From contig CBDIHP010000039.1 in NCBI GenBank assembly GCA_965279195.1, positions 124,001 to 188,000 on the forward strand: DNA of 64,000 bases, given 5' to 3'. Position 1 is the stretch's first letter, and each line of letters begins with the position of its first letter. Below are positions 62,582 through 64,000 of this stretch, piece after piece. Source of the stretch: CBDIHP01 sp965279195 (lineage in GTDB: Bacteria > Planctomycetota > Planctomycetia > Isosphaerales > Isosphaeraceae). The notes beneath the pieces were generated by a model, which was not told the origin of the DNA, did no database searches, and saw only the letters and a program-made list of their open reading frames with translations. The position numbers and the translations under genes are program-made.

Positions 62582-64000
62582 TCAAGCGGGCGGCTTGACG
62601 CGGTAGATTTTGATGAGAAGATCGGGCGGATTGACCCCGTAGATCGGCTCGAAGACCTCCGGGTGGGCGTCCGCCCAGATGCGTTCGATCGTGAACCGCT
62701 CCGCGTCGGCCAGGTTGTGCGGGCCCTCGTCGGGGTTCGCCCGCGCGACGACGAGGAGTTGGATTTTCTTCGTCCGGAGATTGGCGAGCCAGGCGGCGTA
62801 GTCCTGCCGTTGGCGGTCCCAGCCCGGCCGGGGATGGTCCCACGTCGGTTTCTCCCCCAGTTCGATCGCCCGGCTGTGATAGTCGTGCAGGAGCCAGTCG
62901 GGGTTCTCGTCGACGTTGATGTATTCGACCCGGTGTCGGAAGTCCCGGCCCATGAGGTAGTAGGGTAAATTCGTACCGGCGTAGGCGATGTGGTAGCGAT
63001 TGCCCCGGGTGCGCTGGTCGAGGTCCAGCCAGGCGTTGTAGTAGTCGCGGAACCCGGGGTAGGGCGGCAAGCGAGTGATCCCCCCCGCCGACACCAGTAC
63101 GACCCCGATCGATCCGCCGACGATTGCCAGGGCCCCGAGCGCGCCGAGCACGTGCCCGCGCCAGGTCTTCGACCGGAGGAACAGCCAACTCACACCGACC
63201 AGGGCGATCCCCTGGACGACCAGCGAAGGCCCGACAGAACCCGTGAAGATCGGGGCGAGCCAGCCGTCGATGGCGTTGGGGATGTAAGGCGACAGGTCCC
63301 AGGGGATCGGATAGATCACCTGCGCGAACGGCCATTCCTGGCTCGTGAGCAGATGTGCGGCCAGCAACCCCACACCGAGCCATCGACGCCAACGGGCCGG
63401 GTCGAGCAGGGCCCCCAGCGGCACCACGGCCAGGAACATCCCCTGGAACATGAATCGCTGCTGGGTCCGGTAAGGGATTCCCACCCAGTACAGGGCGAGG
63501 TTCAGGACCACCAGCCCCGACGCGATCCAGACCCACCCTGCGCGGATCTCCGAACGCCTCGACAGGTTCCAGCCCCCCAGTAGGGAGAGAACCCAGAACG
63601 GCACGAATCGCGGGTCGAGGACCGCGAGCAGGATGTCCCAGAACGCCCGCCAGTCGGTCACTTCGAGGTAGTACTGGCTCAGCTTCATGACCTCCGAGCC
63701 GTACCAGCCCTGGAAGACCGTCGCCGAGCCGATTTGCACGTGCAACGGGTACAGCGGGTTCCCGGTGAGCCAGGCATTCCGGGCCAGCCAGAAGCCTTCC
63801 CCCACGAGAGGAAGGGTGGCCAGGAGGAGAACGTCTCGCACCTTCCGGCTCGGCGTGGTGTCGTGGAGAATCGCGCGGATTGCGGCGAGCAGCAGGATCG
63901 GGGGCACGAAGACGATCCCCGTCGGCTTCGTCCCCCAGGCCAGCCCGGCAGCGAGCGCACCGAGGGCCAGCGAGGCTGTCGGCTGTCTGCCCATCGCCCA
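62582..64000 (-). CDS. Polytopic GT39-like membrane glycosyltransferase, C-terminal part (runs off the window)
   Basis: The reading frame is open to the right edge, so the N-terminus is outside the window. About 470 residues are present. Repeated membrane segments begin LALGALAAGLAWGTKPTGIV (typical of an internal helix of ArnT/PMT-like GT39 proteins), followed by FVPPILLLAAIRAI. Further helices are near FRFMFQGMFLAVVPLGALLD-like MFQGMFLAVVPLGAL and SLVVQGIALVGVSWLFL. The C-terminus is a soluble region (FRHRVEYINVDENPDWLLHD). Such proteins transfer sugars from lipid-linked donors at the membrane surface. The specific function is not deducible. Confidence 0.72.
   Translation of the reverse strand, partial: WAMGRQPTASLALGALAAGLAWGTKPTGIVFVPPILLLAAIRAILHDTTPSRKVRDVLLLATLPLVGEGFWLARNAWLTGNPLYPLHVQIGSATVFQGWYGSEVMKLSQYYLEVTDWRAFWDILLAVLDPRFVPFWVLSLLGGWNLSRRSEIRAGWVWIASGLVVLNLALYWVGIPYRTQQRFMFQGMFLAVVPLGALLDPARWRRWLGVGLLAAHLLTSQEWPFAQVIYPIPWDLSPYIPNAIDGWLAPIFTGSVGPSLVVQGIALVGVSWLFLRSKTWRGHVLGALGALAIVGGSIGVVLVSAGGITRLPPYPGFRDYYNAWLDLDQRTRGNRYHIAYAGTNLPYYLMGRDFRHRVEYINVDENPDWLLHDYHSRAIELGEKPTWDHPRPGWDRQRQDYAAWLANLRTKKIQLLVVARANPDEGPHNLADAERFTIERIWADAHPEVFEPIYGVNPPDLLIKIYRVKPPA

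Overview
The window is about 64 kb of high-GC, densely coded bacterial chromosome. It suggests a planctomycete, probably of the Isosphaeraceae type; this is inference from gene content and style, since there is no rRNA to confirm it. Supporting signs are a diderm cell plan (LpxD and LpxI for lipid A, a secretin, TolC and HlyD proteins), futalosine-route menaquinone synthesis (MqnE), many short same-strand gene runs separated by strand switches, and several GTG or TTG starts with good Shine-Dalgarno sites. I saw no CRISPR array, insertion sequence, tRNA, rRNA or replication origin.

Left part (1-19100): a chemosensory run on the minus strand (cheA, cheW, soluble MCP, cheR, cheX, then a secreted protein cut by the window edge) lies beside a large type II secretion / type IV pilus assembly locus. 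The pilus locus is in two minus-strand blocks: major pilin, GspL/PilMN-like, PilO-like, PilP/GspC-like and GspE/PilB ATPase (19096-13607), then GspF/PilC and four pseudopilins (10862-7886). The secretin gene sits between them on the plus strand and converges on the ATPase gene. The neighbourhood suggests, without proving, that the chemosensory proteins act on this pilus or secretion machine.

Middle (19683-38220): a methyltransferase-glycosyltransferase protein, an RND/MMPL exporter, an unusual Nramp-like transporter lacking the canonical metal motifs, a GT4 glycosyltransferase, an FKBP lipoprotein and SurE. These are followed by a SulP transporter broken by one extra base, an S41 protease, TsaD, a HAD hydrolase, LpxD, LpxI, a cytidylate-kinase-like protein and a NhaR-like LysR regulator.

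Right (38381-64000): a three-gene type I secretion-like operon (ABC protein with degenerate ATPase motifs, HlyD, TolC), an APC permease, a DUF5009-type membrane protein, an SH3-like secreted protein and a small zinc-ribbon membrane protein. Next is a translationally coupled pair of paralogous membrane proteins of the Pycsar-effector (PycTM) type, then hemB-hemL, two glycosyltransferases, a DEAD-box helicase with a long leader, mqnE and adk, an ABC-2 permease, an HpcH/HpaI aldolase, a tandem ACT protein and a polytopic GT39-like protein that leaves the window.

The most unusual items are the PycTM-like pair without an adjacent cyclase and with a terminator-like hairpin in its leader, the Nramp-like protein with GTGE in place of DPGN, the degenerate histidine-rich ABC exporter, the secretin-LysM fusion, and a repeated double-hairpin element at 32 kb and 52 kb.
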